Source: Blautia sp.
Lineage (GTDB): Bacteria; Bacillota; Clostridia; Lachnospirales; Lachnospiraceae
NCBI GenBank assembly: GCA_023664455.1
Contig: JAMPFM010000009.1
Coordinates: forward strand, 1 to 63,835
Length of the DNA stretch: 63,835 nucleotides
Direction of reading: 5' to 3'
The translations under genes and the position numbers were made by a program. Positions within the stretch are counted from its first letter, which is position 1. Every line of letters begins with the position of its first letter. This document shows positions 55,667-63,835 of the stretch, piece after piece. Below the pieces are notes generated by a model. It was not told where the DNA came from and made no database searches. It was given only the letters and a program-made list of their open reading frames with translations.

Positions 55667-56914
55667 TTAGTTCTTCTTCCCGCCAAGTAATCTTTTCACC
55701 GTCTTCTGCGGATTAAAATCCTCGATATCATCCGGTACGTTCTGCCCGCATGTCACATAAGAGAGCGGCGCTCCCGTATACAGTCTCAGATTCAGAAGAT
55801 TTCCCAGAGTCGTCGTTTCATCCAGTTTCGTAAAAATCAGTTTATAGTCCGCCATTTCTTTATAGGCGTCCGCGATACTGACTAAATCCCTATATTTCGT
55901 CGTCGCGCTGAGTACGAGAAACACTTCCCGCTCCACGACGCCGTCCAGCGAATGGATAAATCTGGACATATTTTCTTTCTGTACTTCATTATGATAGGAA
56001 TGTCCTGCCGTATCCACTAATATATAATCATAATCCTTAAAATCTTTCAATGCCTGTTCCATCTCTTCTACCGCATAAACAACCCGGAAAGGCACTTCCA
56101 ATATATTCGCATAAGTCCGAAGCTGCTCTGCCGCTGCAATCCGGTAAGTATCCGCAGTCAGCAGTGCGACCTTTTTCTTCTCATCCACCTGGAATCTGGA
56201 AGCGATTTTGGCAATCGTCGTCGTTTTACCGACCCCTGTAGGTCCTACGAAAAAGACTACCTTCACGCCTTTTTCCGAAGGCGCAATACCTACCGGCTTG
56301 CCGAACTTGAGAATCATTTTCTGATAGGTATTTGCCAGTGCGAAATCAAACGGACTGTTGGGTTTGTTGTTTTTTTCAATTTCCTCGATAATCTGCTTCG
56401 CATAGTCTTCATCCACTTCATTATCCAGCATCGTCGTATGAAGAAGCTGCATGAACCGGGTGGTTTCGCTTACTTCTTCCTCTTCTTCCTTCTTCTCTTC
56501 TTCGGGTTTCTGCAGCTGCTGCTGGAGCAGGGACTGTAAACTGTCCAGTTTCTCTTCCAAAGCGTTTTCTTTTCTATCCTTATTTCCCTTACTGCTTTCT
56601 TCCTGCGCGCCTTCTGCTGCAGCAGACCTGGGTGCTTCTTTCTGTGCCGGCTGCTGCGCCTGGCTCATGCTGGAAACGACTACATTATTAATCGCGGAAA
56701 CCGCCGCCTTCATCTCGGCGCTAATCGCCGCTTCGTTCCGGCTGTCTTCTTCCAGCGCAACCGTAACTTCTACCATCTGCGGTTTTAAAAAAGCAAACAT
56801 CCCTTTGCGCTTCACGTTTTTTACATTCATGACGACAACATTTGCGCCAAGCTCTTTTTTGGCAGTCTCAACCGCTTCGTTTTCTGTTTTTCCCAAAAAT
56901 TTCTTAATAATCAT
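55667..56914 (-). CDS. flhF: Flagellar biosynthesis GTPase FlhF
   Basis: 415 residues. The N-terminal B domain (MIIKKFLGKTENEAVETAKKELG) and a Glu/Gln-rich linker are followed by an SRP-type NG domain: GPTGVGKTTTIAKIAS, LLTADTYRIAAAEQLRTYA, VDTAGHS and FTKLDETT. It recruits early flagellar export components to the membrane. Its ATG overlaps the flhA stop codon by one base (TAATG). Confidence 0.96.
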   Translation of the reverse strand: MIIKKFLGKTENEAVETAKKELGANVVVMNVKNVKRKGMFAFLKPQMVEVTVALEEDSRNEAAISAEMKAAVSAINNVVVSSMSQAQQPAQKEAPRSAAAEGAQEESSKGNKDRKENALEEKLDSLQSLLQQQLQKPEEEKKEEEEEVSETTRFMQLLHTTMLDNEVDEDYAKQIIEEIEKNNKPNSPFDFALANTYQKMILKFGKPVGIAPSEKGVKVVFFVGPTGVGKTTTIAKIASRFQVDEKKKVALLTADTYRIAAAEQLRTYANILEVPFRVVYAVEEMEQALKDFKDYDYILVDTAGHSYHNEVQKENMSRFIHSLDGVVEREVFLVLSATTKYRDLVSIADAYKEMADYKLIFTKLDETTTLGNLLNLRLYTGAPLSYVTCGQNVPDDIEDFNPQKTVKRLLGGKKN

Positions 56915-58956
56915 TATGCTGTCACCATCCCAACGGACTGTAATTCAATATTGGATTCCACTTCATTATAAGATACAACAACCAAATCCTTAAAATAATC
57001 TTCCGTCAATTTCTTAAAATAAGCACGCACAATCGGCGAGGTAATCACGATCGGTATCTTGCCAAGATCCTCTAATTTCTTGGTCTCTGCGCCCACCGAT
57101 TCCATAATCGCTTTCGTCTTGGCAGGATCCAGCGTCAGATATGCCCCCTGTTCCGTCTGTTTGACGCTTCCCATGATTTCCTGCTCCACTTTCGGATCCA
57201 GTGTGACGACGCTGGTCGTCTCGTTGGCTGGGAAAAACCTGTTAGATATCGCCCGTTTGAGACTCTGTCTGACATACTCTGTCAGAATATCCGTATCCCT
57301 CGTCGTGGATGCATAATCCGCCAGTGTTTCAAAAATTGTCAGCAAATCCCGGATAGAAATACCCTCCTGCAGCAGATTCTGCAGTACTTTCTGGATTTCA
57401 CCAAGACCAAGCAGTTTCGGCACAAGCTCTTCCACGAGGGATGGATTGGACTCTTTTAAGTTGTTGACCAGATTCTGTACATCCTGCCTTGTCAGAAGTT
57501 CTGCGATATACTGCCGGATGACTTCCGTCAGATGGGTCGCAATAATAGACGGCGGATCCACAACCGTATATCCCATGCTTTCCGCACGTTCCCGCTGTCC
57601 TTCTGTAATCCAGATAGCGGGCAGATGGAAGGAAGGCTCGAAAGTAGGAATCCCCGTAATCTCTTCCTCCACGTATCCCGGATTCATTGCCATATAGTGG
57701 TCAAAAAGGATTTCCCCCTCGCTGACCTGCACGCCTTTTATCTTAATAATATACTGATTCGGATTTAACTGGATATTGTCGCGCAGACGGATAATCGGCA
57801 CTACCGTACCAAGCTCTAATGCAATCTGCCTACGAATCATAACCACACGGTCTAATAAATCGCCGCCCTGATTGACATCCGCCAGCGGAATGATACCATA
57901 TCCAAACTCTAACTCGATAGGGTCTACCTGCAGCAGGGATGTAACATTTTCCGGCTGTCTGATTTCTTCCGCAGCCGCCTCTTCGGTATCCACTTCCCGC
58001 TCTATCTCAGCCGTCTCAATCGTTCCGGCAATGATTCTGCCCACAACGATAAAGACAAGACCCAGACTGACGAAAATGATAGGGTTCAGCGGCGTGACGA
58101 TTCCAAGGAATATCAAAACGGCGCCCACCATATAAAGCACTTTCGGCACACCGAACAACTGGCTTAACAGCACCGTGCCAAAATCCGCCTCTTTCGAGCC
58201 TTTGGTCACAAGAATACCGGTTGATAAAGAAATCAGCAGGGACGGAATCTGGCTTACAAGCCCGTCGCCGATTGTCAGAATCGTATACTTATCCAGAGCG
58301 TCCGTAAACTCCATGCCCTGTCTGAACATTCCCATCAAAAGACCGCCAACGATATTGACCGCGGTAATTACCAGACCTGCCGTCGCATCTCCTTTTACAT
58401 ACTTAACAGCACCGTCCATAGAACCGAAGAAACTGGATTCGTCCTGAATCTTCTCACGTCTCTTCGCCGCCTCTTCATCCGTAATCGCACCCGTATTTAA
58501 GTCCGCATCAATTGCCATCTGCTTACCCGGCATAGCGTCCAGCGTAAATCTTGCCGTTACCTCAGCCACACGCTCCGTACCTTTATTGATAATCATAAAC
58601 TGTACGATAATCAGGATAATGAAAACGATAGCGCCGATAATCAAATCGCCTCCGCCTACATACTCCCCGAATGTCTGGACAACGTTCCCCGGATCGCCCG
58701 TTGTCAGGATCAGTTTCGTGGACGACACGTTCAGCGCAATCCTGAAAATCGTGGTAAACAGCAGAATCGTAGGATAAAAAGACATCTTCAAAACTTCATT
58801 GGCAAACATACTGCTGAACATAACCGAAAAAGCCACTGCCATATTGCAGGCGAGAAGGACGTCAAGAAGGGTCGATGATATCGGGACAATCAACATAACA
58901 AATGCCGAAAGCACATATAAAACAACGCCGATATCCGCTTTTTTCAGACCGCCCAT
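56914..58956 (-). CDS. flhA: Flagellar export gate protein FlhA
   Basis: 680 residues from ATG 58956 (MGGLKKADIGVVLYVLSAF), with GGAGGAGG ending 5 nt upstream; the frame extends 6 codons further. Eight hydrophobic segments fill the first half, with the cytoplasmic FHIPEP loop (GERVAEVTARFTLDAMPGKQMAIDADLN). The C-terminal domain binds chaperone-substrate complexes. It forms the nonameric ring of the export gate. Confidence 0.98.
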   Translation of the reverse strand: MGGLKKADIGVVLYVLSAFVMLIVPISSTLLDVLLACNMAVAFSVMFSSMFANEVLKMSFYPTILLFTTIFRIALNVSSTKLILTTGDPGNVVQTFGEYVGGGDLIIGAIVFIILIIVQFMIINKGTERVAEVTARFTLDAMPGKQMAIDADLNTGAITDEEAAKRREKIQDESSFFGSMDGAVKYVKGDATAGLVITAVNIVGGLLMGMFRQGMEFTDALDKYTILTIGDGLVSQIPSLLISLSTGILVTKGSKEADFGTVLLSQLFGVPKVLYMVGAVLIFLGIVTPLNPIIFVSLGLVFIVVGRIIAGTIETAEIEREVDTEEAAAEEIRQPENVTSLLQVDPIELEFGYGIIPLADVNQGGDLLDRVVMIRRQIALELGTVVPIIRLRDNIQLNPNQYIIKIKGVQVSEGEILFDHYMAMNPGYVEEEITGIPTFEPSFHLPAIWITEGQRERAESMGYTVVDPPSIIATHLTEVIRQYIAELLTRQDVQNLVNNLKESNPSLVEELVPKLLGLGEIQKVLQNLLQEGISIRDLLTIFETLADYASTTRDTDILTEYVRQSLKRAISNRFFPANETTSVVTLDPKVEQEIMGSVKQTEQGAYLTLDPAKTKAIMESVGAETKKLEDLGKIPIVITSPIVRAYFKKLTEDYFKDLVVVSYNEVESNIELQSVGMVTA

Positions 58957-59019
58957 TTTTCCTCCTCCTTTCATGGCTTTGTCCCGATGACGTCCACTGC
59001 GTCATCTTCAAATACTTCT

Positions 59020-60132
59020 CTATACTTTTCCCTGCAGATGATATACGAATGCAAGCACTTCCGCCACTGCCTGATACAGTTCCGGCGGCACTACGCTGCC
59101 CACCTCCACATTCGCATATAGCATTCTGGCAAGGGGTTTATTTTCTACAATCTCTATATGATGTTCCTTCGCCGTATCCTTAATCCTCTGAGCCAGATAG
59201 TCTGCGCCCTTCGCCAGGACATAAGGCGCATCATAAAGCTCCGGGTCATATTTAATCGCTACGGCATAATGGGTCGGGTTGGTGATAACCACATCCGCTT
59301 CCGGCAGCTGCTGCATCATACGTCTTCTGGAAGCTTCCATCATACGCTGTCTCTGCTTGCTCTTAATCTGCGGATCCCCTTCCTGATCCTTATACTCATC
59401 CTTGACCTCTTGCTTGGTCATCTTCATATCTTTCTTAAACTTCATCTTCTGATAGACAAAATCCGCCGCCGCTATCAGCATATAGTAAAGAGAAATCCTA
59501 AGTCCTATATTAATAACAAGTGTTCCGATTTGTACGATTGCCTGATTCAGGGATAAATCATACAATAGGAAAATACTTGGCGCATGCTTTACCAGATAAG
59601 AATATACCGCATAAGTAATCAACGCGATTTTTGCAATGGACTTTACCAGTTCCACAAGGGAGCGTGCGGAAAATATTCTTTTGATGCCGCTTATCGGACT
59701 CAGTTTATTGAACTTAGGTTTCAGCGGTTTTGTGGTCGGCTGCCATTTCACCTGCAGCAAATTGCATACAAAAGCAACGCAAAACCCAATCAGCAATATC
59801 GGCGCCAGCATAGAAACCATCTGGGAAACCATCCCGATAAAAACTGTACGGAACGTAATCCTCTGCATGTACCCGTTATACTGTTTGATGTATTCAGGTA
59901 TCTGCGTATATATATGCTGGAACATCCCCATAAAGGCGTTATACAGATAACCCGGCCAGAACTTTAATACCAGGAAAAGAGCAAGCAGACCAAACGCGTT
60001 ACTTACTTCCGTACTTTTTGCCACCTGTCCTTCTTTTCTGGCATCACTTAATTTCTTACTGGTGGGTTCCTCCGTCTTCTCGCCGCCCGGACCGTCCTTG
60101 GCAAAAAATTGAAGATTATATTCTAAAATCAT
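59020..60132 (-). CDS. flhB: Flagellar export switch protein FlhB
   Basis: 370 residues from ATG 60132 (MILEYNLQFFAKDGPGGEKTEEPTSKK). Four membrane helices are followed by the cytoplasmic domain with the autocleavage motif NPTH (VVITNPTHYAVAIKY). It switches substrate specificity from hook to filament. The upstream extension in the open frame is inside fliR and is rejected; the start overlaps the fliR stop by four bases (ATGA). Confidence 0.97.
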   Translation of the reverse strand: MILEYNLQFFAKDGPGGEKTEEPTSKKLSDARKEGQVAKSTEVSNAFGLLALFLVLKFWPGYLYNAFMGMFQHIYTQIPEYIKQYNGYMQRITFRTVFIGMVSQMVSMLAPILLIGFCVAFVCNLLQVKWQPTTKPLKPKFNKLSPISGIKRIFSARSLVELVKSIAKIALITYAVYSYLVKHAPSIFLLYDLSLNQAIVQIGTLVINIGLRISLYYMLIAAADFVYQKMKFKKDMKMTKQEVKDEYKDQEGDPQIKSKQRQRMMEASRRRMMQQLPEADVVITNPTHYAVAIKYDPELYDAPYVLAKGADYLAQRIKDTAKEHHIEIVENKPLARMLYANVEVGSVVPPELYQAVAEVLAFVYHLQGKV

Positions 60133-60914
60133 GCAACCATCAGACCTTCCATAACAGCCGTTATCATATTCTTCATTTCCTGAAAGATAAAATCGGCGGC
60201 TCCCGGCATCATGCGGACTGTAAGAAACAAAACCGACAATCCCACAAGTATCTTCATCTGCATACCAACGGCAAACATATTCATCTGCGGCGCTACTTTG
60301 GCAAGCACGCCCAGAATACAGTTTAACAGCAATATCACACAAAACACCGGCAGGCAAATCCGAAAACCGATAATGACATAATCACATAAAAAGCGAAGCA
60401 TGGAATCAATCAGCATATCCGTATGAAAAACTGCCTCATTGATTGGTATCAGTGTAAAACTATCTATCAATGCCCTAAGCAGGTACTGATACATTCCGGA
60501 AATAATCAGCATCAGGGTAAACGCATACTGATACAATACCCCGCTGAACGTGGCGCTTTCCTTGGTAGCCGGATCCATCAGCGACACCATAGACAGACCG
60601 ACTTCCATATCCATAATTCGTCCGGCGAAAGAAATAATCGTCATGCACATCTGTGCCCCAAACCCGATTAAAAGCCCCGTTATCGCCTCTTTCATGACGA
60701 TAATCGCATATTCTGTCACTGTATCATAGACTACTTCATGATGCTCCATGCATACAAACAACAAATAAGAAATAAAAATACCCAGCCCGATTTTTACCCT
60801 GTTCGGTGTATTGTTCATCCCAAAAAACGGCGCAATATAGATAAACATCGTCACCCGCACCAATATTAATAAAAAATACTCTAAATCCGCATAAGTAAAA
60901 GAAATATCTATCAT
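60129..60914 (-). CDS. fliR: Flagellar export protein FliR
   Basis: 261 residues with about six membrane helices (IALILVRVTMFIYIAPFFGMNNTPNRVKIGLG-like N-terminus and GFGAQMCMTIISFAGRIMDMEVG). It forms the core channel with FliP and FliQ. Overlaps flhB by four bases and is five bases after fliQ. Confidence 0.96.
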   Translation of the reverse strand: MIDISFTYADLEYFLLILVRVTMFIYIAPFFGMNNTPNRVKIGLGIFISYLLFVCMEHHEVVYDTVTEYAIIVMKEAITGLLIGFGAQMCMTIISFAGRIMDMEVGLSMVSLMDPATKESATFSGVLYQYAFTLMLIISGMYQYLLRALIDSFTLIPINEAVFHTDMLIDSMLRFLCDYVIIGFRICLPVFCVILLLNCILGVLAKVAPQMNMFAVGMQMKILVGLSVLFLTVRMMPGAADFIFQEMKNMITAVMEGLMVA

Positions 60915-60919
60915 TTACC

Positions 60920-61189
60920 TTACCTGATATATAAGCTGAAATTCTGCCATAAGTTAATCATATATTCAACCATATTGTTCATAATCCAGTGCCCAAATAT
61001 CATCAAAGAGACGAAAAGAGCCAATATCTTAGGGATAAAAGTCAGCGTCTGCTCCTGGATTGACGTTACTGTCTGGAAAATACTGACAGCCAGCCCCACA
61101 CAGAGGGAAACCAGAAGTAACGGTGCGGCACATTTAATAATGGTAAACAGCGCGTTCGATATAATCGACGTCACGTCATTAATTGTCAT
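60920..61189 (-). CDS. fliQ: Flagellar export protein FliQ
   Basis: 89 residues, the standard size, with two membrane helices and the family pattern LLVSLCVGLAVSIFQTVTSIQEQTLTFIPKI. A component of the FliPQR export channel. Confidence 0.97.
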   Translation of the reverse strand: MTINDVTSIISNALFTIIKCAAPLLLVSLCVGLAVSIFQTVTSIQEQTLTFIPKILALFVSLMIFGHWIMNNMVEYMINLWQNFSLYIR

Positions 61190-61223
61190 ACAAAATACCC
61201 CTTTCCATTTCTTCTATCGCCAG

Positions 61224-62114
61224 CTAATAAAATGTCCTGACCAGACTGCCTATAATCAGATTCCATCCATCCGCCAGAACGAACAGCAGAATTTTAAAAG
61301 GCATGGATATCGTCGTCGGCGGCAGCATCATCATACCCATTGCCATCAGTGAGGACGCCACTACCATATCAATCACAATAAACGGAATATAAATCAGGAA
61401 TCCGATAATAAATGCCGTCCGCAGTTCGCTGATAATAAAACTCGGAACCAGGACGCTGAAAGGAATTTCCTCCAGCTCCCCATTCCACTCTGTACGGCTG
61501 ATATCCATAAATAAATTGACGTCCTTCTTCTGCGTATGCGGATACATAAACTCCCTGATTGGCTGCAGCGCTTCCTCAAACGCCTCTTCCTGCGTCAGTT
61601 CCCCTGCCTCAAAGGGTACGATTGCATCTGTATAAACAGAGGAAATCGTCGGCTGCATAATGAAAAATGTCAAAAACAACGCAAGCCCAATCAGTACATT
61701 GTTCGGCGGCGCCGTCTGCGTATTTAACGCTGCCCTCGTAAAGTGCAGAACAATAATAATTCTGGTAAACGAGGTTAACATAACAATCAATGACGGTGCA
61801 ATAGCAATCAAAGTAAGGGTAATCAGAATCCGCAGAGCGCCATTCAGAGTACCATTACCATTGTTATATGTAACCGTCACAGTATTTGCAATATTCAGTT
61901 CACTCAAATCCTCGGCATTCTCTGATGAACCCGGTTCTTCTATATTCGTTCTTTCTATCGTATCACCAGTCAGGTTTGAATCCACAGTAGGGCGTTCAGA
62001 CGTTGCATATACCATATCTTTCCTGCCCATAAATGCTGCGATAAACAATATGCCCGCAAAAAGCAGCAGACATATCCGTTTTTTCATATGATGTCCGGAA
62101 AAATACTCTTTCAT
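61224..62114 (-). CDS. fliP: Flagellar export protein FliP
   Basis: 296 residues. A cleavable signal peptide (MKKRICLLLFAGILFIAAF after a short leader) precedes an extended periplasmic part and the FliP core (SLIVMLTSFTRIIIVLHFTRAALNTQTAPPNNVLIGLALFLTFF; ELRTAFIIGFLIYIPFIVIDMVVASSLMAMGMMMLPP). Start ATG 62114; ATG 62087 would place the signal peptide at the very N-terminus but has a poor ribosome binding site. Confidence 0.96.
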   Translation of the reverse strand: MKEYFSGHHMKKRICLLLFAGILFIAAFMGRKDMVYATSERPTVDSNLTGDTIERTNIEEPGSSENAEDLSELNIANTVTVTYNNGNGTLNGALRILITLTLIAIAPSLIVMLTSFTRIIIVLHFTRAALNTQTAPPNNVLIGLALFLTFFIMQPTISSVYTDAIVPFEAGELTQEEAFEEALQPIREFMYPHTQKKDVNLFMDISRTEWNGELEEIPFSVLVPSFIISELRTAFIIGFLIYIPFIVIDMVVASSLMAMGMMMLPPTTISMPFKILLFVLADGWNLIIGSLVRTFY

Positions 62115-62123
62115 CCTTATCGC

Positions 62124-62513
62124 CTACTCATCTTTATTTCGGTCAGCTTCTTTTTTCAGAAAATTTTTCTTTTGCATTTTCTCTAATAATTCCTTGAAAT
62201 CATACTGCACGCTGTCCGCATCATCAGAAAGCAATAGCTGCTCCTCAGGAATCTCTGTTAACATTGTAACAGAATCTTTCCCTATTGCTACTGCCAAATA
62301 TTTCTGCCCAACACGAATAATCTGAATATACTTATTATTGGCAAGCCGGAAGGTTTCTACCAGCTCCATATTCATATTCCTGCCCTTCATCTTCTGATAC
62401 CCGGAAATCCACCGGGTAGCCAGATAAGTGATGCCAAGGACAAAAAGAAAGATAATAAGTACAGTCATAAATTGTGCATAAGCATTGATATTGTTTGAAG
62501 CAGCCAGTATCAT
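62124..62513 (-). CDS. fliO: Flagellar protein FliO/FliZ
   Basis: 129 residues with one N-terminal membrane helix (FMTVLIIFLFVLGITYLATRW) and a small domain (FRLANNKYIQIIRVGQKYLAVAIGKDSVTMLTEIPEE) typical of FliO, which stabilises FliP during assembly. Its ATG follows the cheY stop codon with no gap. Confidence 0.9.
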   Translation of the reverse strand: MILAASNNINAYAQFMTVLIIFLFVLGITYLATRWISGYQKMKGRNMNMELVETFRLANNKYIQIIRVGQKYLAVAIGKDSVTMLTEIPEEQLLLSDDADSVQYDFKELLEKMQKKNFLKKEADRNKDE

Positions 62514-62876
62514 CTAACCCACTACTTTCTTAACTGCCTCTAATACACGATCCGCCTGGAACGGCTTAACGATAAAGTCTTTCGCGCCTGACTGGATGGA
62601 TTCGATAACCATTGCCTGCTGTCCCATTGCAGAGCACATGATAACCATTGCGCCTGGATCAGACTCTTTGATTTTCTTCAGTGCCTGAATACCGTCCATT
62701 TCCGGCATTGTAATATCCATCAATACAAGATCTGGTTTCAGCTCGTTGTACTTTTCAACTGCTTTCGCGCCGTTCTCAGCTTCACCGGCAACGTTATATC
62801 CGTTCTTGGTCAGGATATCCTTGATCATCATACGCATGAAAGCTGCATCATCACATACTAAAATATTCTTTGCCAT
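62514..62876 (-). CDS. cheY: Chemotaxis response regulator CheY
   Basis: 120 residues, a stand-alone receiver: acidic pair in VCDDAAFMRM, phospho-acceptor in LVLMDITMPEMDG, Ser/Thr in VIMCSAMGQ, and Lys in FIVKPFQ. Phospho-CheY binds the flagellar switch. It lies between fliY and fliO, the standard Firmicutes order. Confidence 0.97.
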   Translation of the reverse strand: MAKNILVCDDAAFMRMMIKDILTKNGYNVAGEAENGAKAVEKYNELKPDLVLMDITMPEMDGIQALKKIKESDPGAMVIMCSAMGQQAMVIESIQSGAKDFIVKPFQADRVLEAVKKVVG

Positions 62877-62913
62877 TATCTTCTCTCCTATTACATCTTA
62901 TTTTAATAATATT

Positions 62914-63835
62914 TTATTTGATAATTTCAGTTACTCTAACGCCAAAACTTTCCTCGATTACTACAACCTCGCCCTTGGCTACAAACTTTCCATTTACTAG
63001 CACATCGATTGGTTCACCTGCAATCTTATCCAGCTCTATAATCGTACCCGGTGCAAAATCCAGAATATCTGAGATGGATTTTGCAGTCCTGCCCAGCTCT
63101 ACCGTAACCTCCAGAGGAACATCCTTAATCAAATCGATATTTTCCTGCGGCTGCATCGGGTTAAAGCCCATTGCAAAATTCTGGAACTGTGCCGGCTGGA
63201 TATTCATATTAGGCTGCATCTGCGGCATCTGCATCTGCGGCATTCCCATCTGGGGCATCATCCCCATCTGCATCTGCGGCATTCCCATCTGCATCTGGCT
63301 CATATCCATCTGCGGCATTTGCATCTGCATCTGACTCATATCCATCTGCGGCATCCCCATCTGTCCCATATCCATCTGCGGCGCTGCGGGTGCAGGCGCA
63401 GGTTCGGGAGCTGCGGGTGCGGGCGCTGCAGGTTCCGGTTCTCCCATCTGGGAAGTCAGGAACGTACTGCAAAGCTCTTTTGCAAAATCAATCGGATACA
63501 GCTGCATAATCGTCGAGTCTACCAAATCCTCAATCTGCATATGGAATGCGATTTTTACAAAAGTCCCGGCAAGGAAAGGAGCAATATCGCCACCCGACTT
63601 AAATTCCGTCAAGTCCACCAGACTTGCTTCCGGCGGGCTGATATCAATCATCTTACCGAGCATCGTGGAAAGGGAGGTCGCCGACGAACCCATCATCTGA
63701 TTCATCGCTTCTGAAATCGCGCTTAAATGCAGCTCCCCTAACTCACCGTCGGTATTGCTTCCATCACCGCCCATCATTAAGTCTGTAATAACTTTAACAT
63801 CATGTTCCTTTAAAATCAAGATGTTTGATCCATCC
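62914..63835 (-). CDS. fliY: Flagellar motor switch phosphatase FliY (start outside the window)
   Basis: Partial: the frame runs off the right edge, so the N-terminus is missing. The visible part has a CheC-like segment ([22 protein letters not shown]), a low-complexity Met/Gln/Pro-rich linker of about 60 residues made of repeated [12 protein letters not shown]-type units, and a C-terminal FliN domain ([47 protein letters not shown]). It is a component of the C-ring that also dephosphorylates CheY-P. Confidence 0.95.
   Translation of the reverse strand, partial: DGSNILILKEHDVKVITDLMMGGDGSNTDGELGELHLSAISEAMNQMMGSSATSLSTMLGKMIDISPPEASLVDLTEFKSGGDIAPFLAGTFVKIAFHMQIEDLVDSTIMQLYPIDFAKELCSTFLTSQMGEPEPAAPAPAAPEPAPAPAAPQMDMGQMGMPQMDMSQMQMQMPQMDMSQMQMGMPQMQMGMMPQMGMPQMQMPQMQPNMNIQPAQFQNFAMGFNPMQPQENIDLIKDVPLEVTVELGRTAKSISDILDFAPGTIIELDKIAGEPIDVLVNGKFVAKGEVVVIEESFGVRVTEIIK

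Overview
The window looks like chromosomal DNA of a motile, low-to-medium GC Clostridia, most probably a Lachnospiraceae. The evidence is a PolC-type polymerase, a CIRCE-controlled groESL operon, a CheC/CheD/FliY-type chemotaxis-flagellar operon, the dxr/ispG (MEP) isoprenoid route, DUF6115, DUF6033 and FapA family proteins, and strong AGGAGG ribosome binding sites. The genus cannot be fixed from the sequence. Every convincing gene lies on the minus strand except one, a HipA-like kinase at 19.9-21.0 kb.

Region by region, left to right: 0.07-8.0 kb holds a complete type II-A CRISPR-Cas locus on the minus strand. In transcription order it is tracrRNA (own promoter and terminator), cas9, cas1, cas2, csn2, a very short leader, then 27 identical repeats with 26 spacers. 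8.0-13.7 kb holds a three-gene set (BspA-type leucine-rich-repeat protein, MoxR-type AAA+ ATPase, VWA/metallopeptidase-like protein), a TraX-like membrane protein and an MBL-fold hydrolase. 13.7-19.6 kb carries rel (ppGpp), groES-groEL with CIRCE, and a degenerate GGDEF protein. 19.6-22.1 kb is the accessory-looking patch: the plus-strand HipA-like kinase with a structured leader, and a beta-carbonic anhydrase gene bracketed by two copies of a large palindromic element. 22.1-30.0 kb has polC, ispG and a Hanks-type kinase with a PP2C phosphatase. 30.0-30.9 kb is gene-poor, with probable gene remnants.

30.9-43.9 kb is a classic housekeeping run transcribed leftward: rpsB-tsf, then (after a DUF6033 gene, a spermidine-synthase-like membrane protein, rubrerythrin and a polysaccharide deacetylase) a bactofilin, pyrH, frr, uppS, cdsA, dxr and rseP. 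Together these cover translation factors, UMP kinase and lipid/isoprenoid precursor genes. 43.9-63.8 kb is the distal part of a large fla/che operon: fliY (cut by the window edge), cheY, fliO, fliP, fliQ, fliR, flhB, flhA, flhF, flhG, a PilZ protein, cheB, cheA, cheW, cheC, cheD, a small membrane protein, fliA, fapA and a small protein, followed by DUF6115 and an MltG-like protein.

The points most worth a second look are: a repeat-complementary segment inside the 58-bp CRISPR leader; two diverged spacers apparently against the same protein-coding target; a strong nucleotide bias at the PAM-side end of older spacers; the LRR-MoxR-VWA gene set; the palindromic elements around the carbonic anhydrase; the hairpin-rich cdsA-dxr intergenic region with a possible pseudoknot; the orphan HipA-like kinase; and a recurrent start-site motif (AAAGGCATGGTTATT-like) in front of several unrelated genes.
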